Positions 30,725 through 39,648 of a stretch of DNA of 64,000 nucleotides are shown here, piece after piece. The stretch lies in NCBI RefSeq assembly GCF_003290085.1, contig NZ_QMKJ01000004.1, positions 202,685 to 266,684 on the forward strand. Reading direction: 5' to 3'. The notes below the pieces were generated by a model, which saw nothing but the letters and a program-made list of their open reading frames with translations, was not told where the DNA came from and made no database searches. This stretch comes from Aliidiomarina sp. B3213. GTDB lineage: Bacteria > Pseudomonadota > Gammaproteobacteria > Enterobacterales > Alteromonadaceae. Numbering within the stretch: the first letter of the stretch is position 1; the number at the start of each line of letters is the position of its first letter. A program made the position numbers and the translations under genes.

Positions 30725-31870
30725 GTGGCTCAACGTATGCGTCATGCACCCCAGAAGGATTGGTATCTTGGCATTCTTTCTGGGACAAGTATTGATGGTA
30801 TCGATATTGTTCTTGCCGATTTTTCAAATGAACAGCCCAAAGTTGTAGCGGCAACCACCGCTGAAATACCAAAGTCTCTTCGTCAGCAATTAACACAACT
30901 TTGCACTTGCCAAAATAACAATGAAATTTTTCGTTTAGGGGTTGCAGACCGTTTATTCTCGCAGTCTGTAAGTGAAGCAGTGCTCACTTTTTTAGATGAT
31001 CATGGTATTGCCGCAGATGAAATCACTGCTATCGGCTTCCATGGGCAAACCATTCGCCACCACCCCGATATTGATACGCCCTTCACCTGGCAATTAGGTT
31101 GCCCTGAAACACTGGCTACGCTTTGTAACATCCCAGTTATCAGTCATTTCAGACAAAAAGATATTGCACTAGGTGGTCAAGGTGCCCCGCTAGCGCCCGC
31201 TTTGCACCAAGCCATGTTCGCGCAACAAGACGTTGATGTTGCGGTCGTGAACCTTGGAGGCATCGCCAACATTAGTTTTCTTGGGTCTGATGGAACACTT
31301 AACGGATTTGACTGCGGGCCTGCAAGCACCCTGCTCGATTACTGGTATACGCAGCATCATCCAAATGCTAGAACGTCCTATGACGTCGGCGGGCACTGGG
31401 CTAAGCAAGGCCAAGTAAACCAACGTTTATTGGAAGCTATGCTAAGCGACCCATACTTCGATAAAACTCCGCCAAAAAGCACTGGCCGAGAGTACTTCAC
31501 ACCAGAATGGCTGCACCGACATATCCAGCGAGATGGAAATGAAGTACGCGCAGTAGATATCCAGGCCACAGTACTTGAATTAACAGCTGTGACACTCGTT
31601 TCGGCACTTAAAGAGTTTGCACCAGCGCAGCAGGTTTATTGTTGCGGAGGTGGTGTTTTTAACGACGCACTCATGGCCCGTTGTGCGCAGCTATGGAAGC
31701 AGGCTAAGTGGTCTAACACACAAGAGTTAGGTGTAGCTCCACAGTGGGTTGAAGGAATATTATTTGCGTGGTTAGCACGGCGATTCGAGAATCGTATTGT
31801 TACCGACCTAACACAAGTTACGGGAGCGAGTCGTCCTGCTTTATTAGGCCGCTACACTCCCGCAATTTAA
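30725..31870 (+). CDS. anmK: anhydro-N-acetylmuramic acid kinase
   Basis: Converts anhydro-MurNAc released by lytic transglycosylases to MurNAc-6-phosphate, the entry point of cell-wall recycling. The 381-residue kinase has LGILSGTSIDGIDIV at the ATP-binding N-terminus, GFHGQTIRHHP, VVNLGGIANIS and the C-terminal YCCGGGVFNDALMARC. Start GTG 30725 is adopted; an ATG at 30737 is a close alternative. The tyrS/mepM/anmK arrangement is conserved in gammaproteobacteria. Its stop lies eight bases from that of convergent pepQ. Confidence 0.95.
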   Translation: MAQRMRHAPQKDWYLGILSGTSIDGIDIVLADFSNEQPKVVAATTAEIPKSLRQQLTQLCTCQNNNEIFRLGVADRLFSQSVSEAVLTFLDDHGIAADEITAIGFHGQTIRHHPDIDTPFTWQLGCPETLATLCNIPVISHFRQKDIALGGQGAPLAPALHQAMFAQQDVDVAVVNLGGIANISFLGSDGTLNGFDCGPASTLLDYWYTQHHPNARTSYDVGGHWAKQGQVNQRLLEAMLSDPYFDKTPPKSTGREYFTPEWLHRHIQRDGNEVRAVDIQATVLELTAVTLVSALKEFAPAQQVYCCGGGVFNDALMARCAQLWKQAKWSNTQELGVAPQWVEGILFAWLARRFENRIVTDLTQVTGASRPALLGRYTPAI

Positions 31871-31878
31871 GCTAAAGC

Positions 31879-33183
31879 TTACACTTTCTTGAAAGCTTCT
31901 CGCGTAATGTTTTCTGTTCCATCAGCGGTAACTAGCACGCTGTCTTCCACACGCACACCACCATATGGACGAAGTTCGCCAATACGCTGCCAGTTAAAGT
32001 CTTCATTGCCGGCGAACTCTTCTAGTAATTGATCAACAACGTAAAGTCCTGGTTCAATCGTGAATACCTGTCCTGGCTCTATGTCACGTAGTAGCCGTAA
32101 GAACGGATGACGCGCGTCTCGAGTAAAACTGTCACCATTTGCGTTCTTCAAAAAACCACCCACGTCGTGCACTTGTAAGCCGATATAATGCCCAAGTCCA
32201 TGAGGGAAGAACGCATTGGTGTAACCACGCTTGTAGCAGGTTTCGGCGTCGACTTTCATAAAGCCGAACTTATGCAAAATCTCGGCAACTTTCATGTGCA
32301 TTGCCACATGTAAGTCGTAATAGCTTTTACCTACTTCAATCTCGCTGATAATTTCTAGTTCAGCTTCGTTCATAGCTTCCACTAGCTCAGCATAGAAACC
32401 AGTTTTTTCCGCGCTATAGGTTCGCGTAATGTCAGCACAGTAGCCGTTGTAGTAGGCGCCAGCGTCAATTAAAAACGACAAGTGAGACCCAGGAGCATTA
32501 ATGTCGGCATGGTCATAATGCAAAATCGCACCATGATTATTTAACGCCACAATGCTGTGATAAGGCAGCTGGGTTTCCAGAGAGCGAGCAGCCTTTTGAT
32601 AAGCTAAATGAATATCGACTTCACTTTCTTGGTTATAAAAAGCGTCACGTGCCGCATTGTGACCTCTAGCAGCCTTAATATTGGCATTACGTAGGCAATC
32701 AACCTCGTAGTCAGTCTTAATTGCACGCTGAAAGTGCAGGTGATCAATTAAACCTTGAGGGTTAACAGCCATTTTTGGCCAGTCTTCCAGCGTATAGAAA
32801 TTCTCACCGATAAATGCTGTTTTGGTTAGTTCTTTCGCAAGTGCATTTTTAACCGTTTGTTCGCTATCTATGAGCGTCAATTCAATGTGCTCACGCCAGT
32901 CTCCTGGTGGAATTTCGGGCTGCGCATGCCAAAAGTCTTTAGCTTGATGCAAAAAGAGTTGTGGTGTTTCACCCACACGATAGAAAATAAAGCTCTTAGG
33001 GCTCTCGGTAATAGGTACCCAGTATTTAAAAAATGGATTTACACGATACGGATACGCGTTATCGTCAAGGAATGCGACACTTGGATGCCCCGCATAAATC
33101 AATACACTGTCAAAACCTTGCGCCTTTAACGCCTCGTCAAAGCGCGCTTTAACAGTTTCTACATGTCCTCGATATAAACTCAT
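31879..33183 (-). CDS. pepQ: Xaa-Pro dipeptidase
   Basis: Prolidase hydrolysing dipeptides with C-terminal proline, using two metals. The 434-residue protein has the pita-bread fold in its second half: YCADITRTY supplies the metal Asp, FFPHGLGHYIGLQVHDVGG the His, FTIEPGLYVVD the first Glu, and GVRVEDSVLV the last Glu. N-terminal creatinase-like domain about 1-165. It is monocistronic; a terminator separates it from the DUF3718 gene upstream on the same strand. Confidence 0.93.
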   Translation of the reverse strand: MSLYRGHVETVKARFDEALKAQGFDSVLIYAGHPSVAFLDDNAYPYRVNPFFKYWVPITESPKSFIFYRVGETPQLFLHQAKDFWHAQPEIPPGDWREHIELTLIDSEQTVKNALAKELTKTAFIGENFYTLEDWPKMAVNPQGLIDHLHFQRAIKTDYEVDCLRNANIKAARGHNAARDAFYNQESEVDIHLAYQKAARSLETQLPYHSIVALNNHGAILHYDHADINAPGSHLSFLIDAGAYYNGYCADITRTYSAEKTGFYAELVEAMNEAELEIISEIEVGKSYYDLHVAMHMKVAEILHKFGFMKVDAETCYKRGYTNAFFPHGLGHYIGLQVHDVGGFLKNANGDSFTRDARHPFLRLLRDIEPGQVFTIEPGLYVVDQLLEEFAGNEDFNWQRIGELRPYGGVRVEDSVLVTADGTENITREAFKKV

Positions 33184-33223
33184 ACAACCCTCTTCATAAG
33201 AACTTCAGATGCCGGGCAGTGTA

Positions 33224-33262
33224 ACAAAAAAGCCCGACCACCATAAGTGATCGGGCTTTCAA
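33224..33262 (-). terminator. terminator after the DUF3718 gene
   Basis: AAGCCCGA/TCGGGCTT arms around 33230-33238 and 33250-33258 form a stem extended by CCA/TGA mispairs; on the minus strand it is followed by six T. It lies 21 bases beyond the gene's stop at 33283. Confidence 0.85.
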
Positions 33263-33282
33263 AAGGCGAAATGCTTGTAGAA

Positions 33283-33669
33283 TTAGCCAGCTAGACGCTC
33301 GCGGACTACAGAAACTACAGGAGAGTTCGAGTAGCCAGACTGTGCAGCCCACTCAAGAACTGGAACGCCGTTTACTGTGTCTTCTTCAATGCTTCTTGAA
33401 GGTAGTTGACGAATTAACAACTCACCTACGCTAGCTGCTTCTGCAGTAATCGCGAACTGAATCATGCTGTAACCGTTACAACGAACGCCGCTGTATACAT
33501 TGCGAAGTCTTACATTGTGGTTATCCAAGATAGTGCGGAAACGCTGACGGTCGTCTGCACTTACTGCTGTACATAAGCTTTCTGCAATAGCTGCTGAAGC
33601 TTGCGCTGGAGTAGAAATTGCGATGTTACCAATTAGTGCTGCACCAAGGATAGCGATCAATGTTCTCAT
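33283..33669 (-). CDS. small exported DUF3718 protein
   Basis: A 128-residue exported protein with signal peptide (LIAILGAALIGNIAIS, cleavage near AQAS) and a domain that resembles DUF3718, found in marine gammaproteobacteria. Two cysteines (CTAVSADD and GVRCNGYS) could form a periplasmic disulfide; the second half is helical with FAITAEAASVGELLIRQL. Start at ATG 33669, with AGGAGA at about 33676-33682; an upstream ATG at 33687 lacks a site. Its function is unknown. Flanked by terminators on both sides, so it is probably transcribed alone. Confidence 0.75.
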   Translation of the reverse strand: MRTLIAILGAALIGNIAISTPAQASAAIAESLCTAVSADDRQRFRTILDNHNVRLRNVYSGVRCNGYSMIQFAITAEAASVGELLIRQLPSRSIEEDTVNGVPVLEWAAQSGYSNSPVVSVVRERLAG

Positions 33670-33802
33670 TTGAAGTCTCCTAAACAAGTGGGTTCGTTTC
33701 GATGGCGCTATTCTCGTTATTTCCTACCTTAAATCAATAAGTTTCGTGTTCGTAATTTGTTAATTCGTTATGTTAAACCTGAACAGATTTGTTTCTTTTT
33801 TG

Positions 33803-33838
33803 TACAAAAAAGCCCGTTCTTTCGAACAGGCCCACAAA
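33803..33838 (-). terminator. terminator after erpA
   Basis: On the minus strand GCCTGTTC and GAACGGGC (33831-33824 and 33819-33812) pair with one G-U, around GAAA, followed by six T. It lies 38 bases past the erpA stop. Confidence 0.88.
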
Positions 33839-33876
33839 AACACTGGTTAAAAATTGTTATATTTTGTCTGGTCTGA

Positions 33877-34224
33877 TTAGACAGAAAATGAAGCGCCACA
33901 ACCACACGTTGTTGTCGCATTTGGATTATTCACAAAAAATCTAGAGCCCTGTAACCCTTCTTCATAATCGACAACACCACCAATTAGATACTGCAAACTC
34001 ATCGGGTCGACAACTAAAGTGACCCCGTTTTTCTCAATTTGCATATCATCAGGATTAGTATTTTCTTCGAAGGTAAAGCCGTACTGAAAACCTGAGCAGC
34101 CGCCTCCGGTAACGAAGACGCGAAGTTTAAGCTCGGTATTTTCTTCTTCAGAAATTAGTTCGTGGACACGCGCAGCCGCAGCTTCCGAAAACTCTATAGG
34201 CATTGCTTGTTCAACTACACTCAT
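33877..34224 (-). CDS. erpA: iron-sulfur cluster insertion protein ErpA
   Basis: A-type carrier handing [4Fe-4S] or [2Fe-2S] clusters to apo-enzymes, including isoprenoid-pathway proteins. It has 115 residues and the three A-type cysteines: C43 in [10 protein letters not shown], and C107 and C109 in the CGCGASFSV tail. N-terminal [16 protein letters not shown] is the family start. Upstream by 56 bases on the same strand is the DUF6776-like gene; the terminator beyond separates it from the DUF3718 gene. Confidence 0.95.
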   Translation of the reverse strand: MSVVEQAMPIEFSEAAAARVHELISEEENTELKLRVFVTGGGCSGFQYGFTFEENTNPDDMQIEKNGVTLVVDPMSLQYLIGGVVDYEEGLQGSRFFVNNPNATTTCGCGASFSV

Positions 34225-34280
34225 GAACTACTCCACATTTATATCAATAAACTTTACGTATTTTCTCGCATCATTCCGCG

Positions 34281-35000
34281 TCATTCAAGATCGCCAGAAC
34301 CTTCTATATCTTGAATTTCTACATCTTCTGCCAACAGTTCTTGCCACTGATAGATTTGGTCTATCGCACTCCCTCGACGCCTTTGCACCCTAACAGTCAC
34401 TGTATTCGGGACAAAGTTCTCGGGTAATCGAAACGTACCTTCTGACAACGCGAAGTAATTCATTGCAAAATCACCTTCCTCAATTCCTGCAAGCTCGAGC
34501 AAGTTATAGGTTTTAGTTTCGTTATTCTCTTGCCCAGTCAGCTGAACCGAAAAGCTTCCTGTAACCAGTTGCTGAGCTCGTTCGAGTTGCAACAAAATGA
34601 GTCTGAAATAGAAGTTTCCAGAAGAGGTCGCCTCTGAAATAACAAACGAGTCGATAGCCACCCCATTTGCATCGAGCTCAGGCGCCATGACGCGTTGATA
34701 GAAAGTTAACTCGCGAGCGATAACCGCTTTATCTTCGATGGAGTCACGCAAATCATCCTGCAACGATCGCGTCGCCGCGCGCTCTACGTCGAGCTCCACC
34801 TGTAAAATATTATTTTCGTATTCCAATCGATCTAAGCGTTCATACAAAGTTTCAGTTTGAGACTCTAACCATGCGACACGCTGTGTTTGCCAATCGATAC
34901 GCTTGTGACCACCGTAGTACCCAATAAAGATAGCCGCGATGAGCAAGGCAATGGCCAACAAAATTGTCCGTACGGTAATAATACGTCCAGGTTGAAACAC
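34281..35000 (-). CDS. membrane-anchored coiled-coil protein (DUF6776-like)
   Basis: A 239-residue protein with one N-terminal membrane segment (about 11-28), then a coiled coil (about 38-95, rich in E, L and R heptads), then a beta-rich periplasmic C-terminal domain with FAMNYFALSEGTFRLPENF and a VTVRVQRRRGS strand. It resembles DUF6776 proteins encoded beside erpA in gammaproteobacteria. Function unknown. It is divergent from hemJ across 84 bases and may be co-transcribed with erpA. Confidence 0.72.
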   Translation of the reverse strand: MFQPGRIITVRTILLAIALLIAAIFIGYYGGHKRIDWQTQRVAWLESQTETLYERLDRLEYENNILQVELDVERAATRSLQDDLRDSIEDKAVIARELTFYQRVMAPELDANGVAIDSFVISEATSSGNFYFRLILLQLERAQQLVTGSFSVQLTGQENNETKTYNLLELAGIEEGDFAMNYFALSEGTFRLPENFVPNTVTVRVQRRRGSAIDQIYQWQELLAEDVEIQDIEGSGDLE

Positions 35001-35084
35001 GTTCTATCCTCTCGTTTGAATGGCGTGGCGTATAAGGCCCACCAATGGTAAATTATGTGAAAGACTAGCTTTCGGTAAACGTCA

Positions 35085-35534
35085 ATGACAGAACTTCTCG
35101 TATTACAATGGTTTAAAGCATTACACCTTATAACCATGGTCGCTTGGTTTGCGGGCATTTTCTATTTGCCACGCCTGTTTGTATACCATGCAGAGTCGAA
35201 CGAGCCTTCTGTTCATGCGCAGCTCACCATTATGGAGCGTCGATTGCTGTACTTTATCACACCCTTTGCCATTCTGACGTTAATATTCGGCGCAGGAATG
35301 CTTTATATCTATGGCTTAGAATGGCTTAAGCATTCGGGCTGGATGCACATCAAACTGACTCTAGTTGCTGCACTGTGTGGTTACCATATCTACTGCTTTA
35401 AACTACTTAAACAATTCGCCAAGGGTGAAAACAGTCACTCAGGCAAATGGTTCCGCTGGTTTAATGAAGCTCCTGTTATTGTATTGTTTTCGGTCATTTT
35501 ATTAGCGGTATTAAAACCTGCATTTGGCAGTTAA
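35085..35534 (+). CDS. hemJ: protoporphyrinogen IX oxidase HemJ
   Basis: Inner-membrane enzyme oxidising protoporphyrinogen IX in haem synthesis. The 149-residue protein has four membrane segments and the family's conserved ALHLITMVAWFAGIFYLPRLFVYH, with His near residue 14 and YLPRLFVYH at 27-35, and a lysine in HIKLTL. It stands near hemL, another haem gene, but pyrB is between them. Divergent from the DUF6776-like gene. Confidence 0.92.
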   Translation: MTELLVLQWFKALHLITMVAWFAGIFYLPRLFVYHAESNEPSVHAQLTIMERRLLYFITPFAILTLIFGAGMLYIYGLEWLKHSGWMHIKLTLVAALCGYHIYCFKLLKQFAKGENSHSGKWFRWFNEAPVIVLFSVILLAVLKPAFGS

Positions 35535-35604
35535 ATCAGTGACGACACTAGCCTGACTCTGCTATCATATTCAGCCAACAATCATCACGTTGGTAAGGGT
35601 AGCT

Positions 35605-36618
35605 ATGAACTTCAAAGGGGCAAACATTCTCTCGGTTGGGCAGTTCGATTTACCCGCAATAGAGAAAATCTTCCAGATTGCGGACCAAATGGCACCCTAT
35701 GCTCACCGGCAGAAGCGCACAAGAGTTTTAGACGGCGCAATCTTGGGAAATTTATTCTTCGAGCCATCCACAAGAACGCGAGTTAGTTTCGGTACTGCGT
35801 TCAACCTGCTTGGCGGTGAAGTGCGAGAAACCACAGGCATGGAAAGCTCTGCCATCGCCAAAGGTGAGTCGCTATACGATACAGCGCGTGTGCTGTCTAG
35901 TTACAGCGACATAATCACCATGCGCCACCCCAAGGCTGGCAGTGTTGCAGAGTTTGCGGAAGGTAGTCGAGTACCGGTTATTAACGGTGGTGACGGTGCA
36001 AACGAACATCCGACACAAGCACTGTTAGATTTATATACGATCCAAAAAGAGTTGAACCACCATCAACGAAGCATTGATGGCATGCATATTTGTATGATTG
36101 GCGACCTCAAGTATGGCCGTACAGTTCACTCGTTATCGAAACTACTGTGCTTATATAAAAATGTGCGTTTTACGCTTATTTCCCCAAGAGAACTTGCTAT
36201 GCCCAGTGAGGTTATCGACTTACTGACCAATGCCGGACATGAAGTTCTTGTTTCAGACGAAATGGTAGGCGTCATGGATGCCGACATTGTGTATCAAACG
36301 CGAATTCAGCAAGAGCGGTTTGCCAGTATGGAAGAAGCTGCCCAGTACCGCGGCAGGTTCCGTCTGAACAGCGAGATATACACCCGCCATTACAAGCCAA
36401 ACACGGTCATTATGCACCCTTTGCCTCGAGACTCCCGAGCAGAAGCAAATGAACTTGATAACGACTTAAACCAAAATCCCAACTTAGCCATATTTAGACA
36501 AGCTGACAACGGCGTGCTCATTCGAATGGCACTCTTTGCCTTAACCCTTGGTGTTGAGGACTTAGTTAGCAAATACGACACTGATGTCGTGTGGTATAGC
36601 GAAAAAGCGAATTTTTAG
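35605..36618 (+). CDS. pyrB: aspartate carbamoyltransferase catalytic chain
   Basis: Condenses carbamoyl phosphate with aspartate in pyrimidine synthesis. Start set at ATG 35605 (337 residues), preferred over TTG 35590. The carbamoyl-phosphate loop STRTRVSF is preceded by [23 protein letters not shown] and [11 protein letters not shown] are the remaining active-site signatures. At 337 residues it is longer than E. coli PyrB (311), and no pyrI regulatory chain follows. The next gene, hemL, starts eight bases later. Confidence 0.94.
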   Translation: MNFKGANILSVGQFDLPAIEKIFQIADQMAPYAHRQKRTRVLDGAILGNLFFEPSTRTRVSFGTAFNLLGGEVRETTGMESSAIAKGESLYDTARVLSSYSDIITMRHPKAGSVAEFAEGSRVPVINGGDGANEHPTQALLDLYTIQKELNHHQRSIDGMHICMIGDLKYGRTVHSLSKLLCLYKNVRFTLISPRELAMPSEVIDLLTNAGHEVLVSDEMVGVMDADIVYQTRIQQERFASMEEAAQYRGRFRLNSEIYTRHYKPNTVIMHPLPRDSRAEANELDNDLNQNPNLAIFRQADNGVLIRMALFALTLGVEDLVSKYDTDVVWYSEKANF

Positions 36619-36626
36619 AGGTATCT

Positions 36627-37913
36627 ATGTCCCGTTCTGAAGAACTATTTAACCAAGCCCAACGCTCTATTCCTGGTGGTGTAAACTCCCCCGTCCGTGC
36701 TTTTAAAGGTGTTGGCGGCACGCCCGTATTTGTAGAACGCGCGAATGGCGCTTATCTATTTGACGAAGACGGTCAGCGTTACATCGACTACGTGGGCTCG
36801 TGGGGACCAATGATCTTGGGCCACAATCACCCGGATGTGCGCGCGGCAGCTATTGAAGCAGCAGAACGCGGATTAAGCTTCGGAACGCCTACAGCTATCG
36901 AAACGACCATGGCGGAAAAAGTGATTTCAATTGTTCCATCAATTGAGAAAGTTCGCATGGTGAACTCTGGCACAGAAGCCACTATGACTGCTATTCGACT
37001 TGCTCGTGGTTATACAGGCAAAAACAAAATATTGAAGTTTGAAGGTTGCTACCATGGTCATGCCGACTCTTTACTCGTTAAAGCCGGTTCAGGCGCCCTT
37101 ACCTTAGGCGTTCCAAGTTCTCCGGGCATTCCTGAAGACGTAGCCAAACACACGCTTACGGTTAGCTTCAATAAACTAGACGAAGTTGAAAAAGTGTTTG
37201 CGGAAGTCGGTGACGACATCGCATGTATTATTGTTGAGCCCGTTGCCGGCAACATGAACTGTATTTTACCAGAGGAAGGTTTCCTTGAAGGTTTGCGTGA
37301 CATTTGTGACCGGTTCAACTCTGTACTCATTTTCGATGAAGTGATGACCGGTTTTCGTGTTTCACAAGGTGGCGCACAACAACATTTCAATGTGACACCT
37401 GACCTTACTTGTTTAGGTAAAGTTATTGGTGGCGGAATGCCGGTGGGAGCATTTGGTGGTAAGGCTGAAATTATGGACCATATCGCTCCAGTTGGCCCAG
37501 TTTACCAAGCGGGTACCTTGTCTGGAAATCCAATTGCCATGGCTGCAGGCCTAACCACATTAAGCTTATTAAACGACGAATCTCGTTATCATCAGCTAAA
37601 TGCACAAGTTAAAGCACTCACCACAGGCTTGCAAAAGCTTGCTGACAAACATGGTATTCCATTTACCACGAGCCAAGCTGGCGGCATGTTCGGGTTCTTC
37701 TTTACTAACGAAGACAAGGTAACCACCTTTGAGCAAGCAACCGCTTGCAACATGGAGCACTTTAAGACGTTCTACCACGAAATGCTGAAGCAAGGTATAT
37801 ACTTAGCACCAAGCGCTTTTGAAGCTGGGTTTATGTCTATGGCGCATAGCGAGCAGGACATACAAGACACGCTGGACTGTGCTGACAAAGCTTTCGCGAA
37901 AATCGCTCAGTAA
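36627..37913 (+). CDS. hemL: glutamate-1-semialdehyde 2,1-aminomutase
   Basis: PLP enzyme making 5-aminolevulinate in the C5 haem pathway. The 428-residue protein has [17 protein letters not shown] at the N-terminus, [19 protein letters not shown], and the PLP lysine in [16 protein letters not shown]. The C-terminal segment [15 protein letters not shown] is also conserved. It starts eight bases after pyrB and ends 27 bases before maeA. Confidence 0.97.
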   Translation: MSRSEELFNQAQRSIPGGVNSPVRAFKGVGGTPVFVERANGAYLFDEDGQRYIDYVGSWGPMILGHNHPDVRAAAIEAAERGLSFGTPTAIETTMAEKVISIVPSIEKVRMVNSGTEATMTAIRLARGYTGKNKILKFEGCYHGHADSLLVKAGSGALTLGVPSSPGIPEDVAKHTLTVSFNKLDEVEKVFAEVGDDIACIIVEPVAGNMNCILPEEGFLEGLRDICDRFNSVLIFDEVMTGFRVSQGGAQQHFNVTPDLTCLGKVIGGGMPVGAFGGKAEIMDHIAPVGPVYQAGTLSGNPIAMAAGLTTLSLLNDESRYHQLNAQVKALTTGLQKLADKHGIPFTTSQAGGMFGFFFTNEDKVTTFEQATACNMEHFKTFYHEMLKQGIYLAPSAFEAGFMSMAHSEQDIQDTLDCADKAFAKIAQ

Positions 37914-37940
37914 TAACACTATATTGAAATAGGAATTTTC

Positions 37941-39635
37941 ATGACCGAGTCTAAGTCTAAAAGCCCACTGTACATTCACTACTCAGGCCCTTCATTGCTT
38001 GAGACGCCGTTGCTGAATAAAAGTAGTGCCTTTAGTCCAGAGGAACGCAAAGCATTCAACTTAACGGGTTTGCTTCCTCCTCGTTATGAAACTATTGAAG
38101 AGCAAGTAAGCCGTGCTTACATGCAATATAAAAGTTTTGAAACACCGTTGAATAAACATATCTTTCTTCGTGCAATTCAAGACACCAACGAAACCATGTA
38201 TTACCGCTTGGTCAAAGACCACGTAGAAGAAATGATGCCCATTATCTACACTCCGACGGTAGGTGATGCTTGTGAGCAATTTTCAGATATCTACCGCAGT
38301 GCTCGTGGTTTGTTCTTATCGTACGCAGAGCGCGATCAAATGGACGACATATTACGCAATGCGACCAAACGTAATGTGAAAGTTATCGTGGTTACTGACG
38401 GCGAGCGTATTCTTGGCTTAGGTGACCAAGGTATCGGCGGCATGGGAATTCCTATTGGAAAACTCTCTCTTTATACCGCCTGTGGTGGTATTAGCCCTGC
38501 GTATGCTCTCCCAGTCATGTTGGACGTGGGCACGAACAATGAAAAACTTTTAAATGACCCAATGTACATGGGCGCCCGCCACAAACGGGTTACTGGTAAA
38601 GAGTACGAAGACTTTATAGACACCTTTATTCAGGCAGTAGAAAAGCGCTGGCCTGGGGTACTTATTCAGTTTGAAGACTTCGCTCAGCAAAATGCCATGC
38701 CGATCCTGAAAAAGTATCAAGACCAAGTGTGTTGTTTTAATGACGATATTCAAGGTACGGCAGCTGTTACAGCCGGAACTTTACTAGCTGCCTGTAAAGC
38801 AAAAGGTCAGTCGATTACAGAACAACGCGTTGCCTTTGTTGGGTCTGGCTCTGCGGGTTGTGGTATCGCTGAACAAATCATTGCTCACATGCAGGCCGAG
38901 GGTTTAACAAGAGAACAAGCGCAAAGCCAGATTTATATGGTTGATCGTTTCGGCTTGTTAACCGACAAAATGGATAACTTACGCGACTTTCAGGCGGCAT
39001 TAACCCAATCTAGCGAAGTCATTGCAGATTGGAGCTTCAGTGGCGAATATCCTTCACTACTCGATGTGATGAACTGCGCGAAACCAACGGTGCTCATCGG
39101 CGTATCCGGACAGCCGGGCTTATTCACAGAGCAAGTCATTCGTGCCATGCATGAACATTGTGAAGAGCCGATTATTTTTCCACTGAGCAACCCGTCACGT
39201 CATGTTGAAGCTCATCCTCGAGACGTATTGCGTTGGACAAACGGCAAAGCCATTTTAGCCACGGGCAGTCCATTTGACGAAGTCGTAGTCGACGGCGTGA
39301 ATTACCCTATCGCTCAATGTAACAACAGCTACATTTTCCCCGGCATTGGTTTAGGTGTATTGGCTGTAAAGTCACGCCGCGTTACAGAAAAAATGATGCT
39401 CATTGCCAGCGAAACCCTCGCAGCAATGTCACCTAAAGTATTGGGTTCTGGAGCGAGTCTGCTGCCGTCGTTAAGGGAAATAGAAACCCTTTCGAGAGAG
39501 ATCGCATTTGCGGTTGGAAAAGTAGCCCAAGAACAAGGCCACGCTCTAGAAATTCCGGACGAACTGCTACGTTCACGCATTAGCAAGGTGTTCTGGGAAC
39601 CTGAATACCGAGAATATCGTCGCGTCAGCCTGTAG
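37941..39635 (+). CDS. maeA: NAD-dependent malic enzyme
   Basis: Oxidative decarboxylation of malate to pyruvate. The 564-residue length and [53 protein letters not shown] (metal and NAD loop) and [14 protein letters not shown] (Rossmann) match the large MaeA type. It is convergent with mrcB, with only 13 bases between stops. Confidence 0.96.
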   Translation: MTESKSKSPLYIHYSGPSLLETPLLNKSSAFSPEERKAFNLTGLLPPRYETIEEQVSRAYMQYKSFETPLNKHIFLRAIQDTNETMYYRLVKDHVEEMMPIIYTPTVGDACEQFSDIYRSARGLFLSYAERDQMDDILRNATKRNVKVIVVTDGERILGLGDQGIGGMGIPIGKLSLYTACGGISPAYALPVMLDVGTNNEKLLNDPMYMGARHKRVTGKEYEDFIDTFIQAVEKRWPGVLIQFEDFAQQNAMPILKKYQDQVCCFNDDIQGTAAVTAGTLLAACKAKGQSITEQRVAFVGSGSAGCGIAEQIIAHMQAEGLTREQAQSQIYMVDRFGLLTDKMDNLRDFQAALTQSSEVIADWSFSGEYPSLLDVMNCAKPTVLIGVSGQPGLFTEQVIRAMHEHCEEPIIFPLSNPSRHVEAHPRDVLRWTNGKAILATGSPFDEVVVDGVNYPIAQCNNSYIFPGIGLGVLAVKSRRVTEKMMLIASETLAAMSPKVLGSGASLLPSLREIETLSREIAFAVGKVAQEQGHALEIPDELLRSRISKVFWEPEYREYRRVSL

Positions 39636-39648
39636 CTTTTAAATCATG

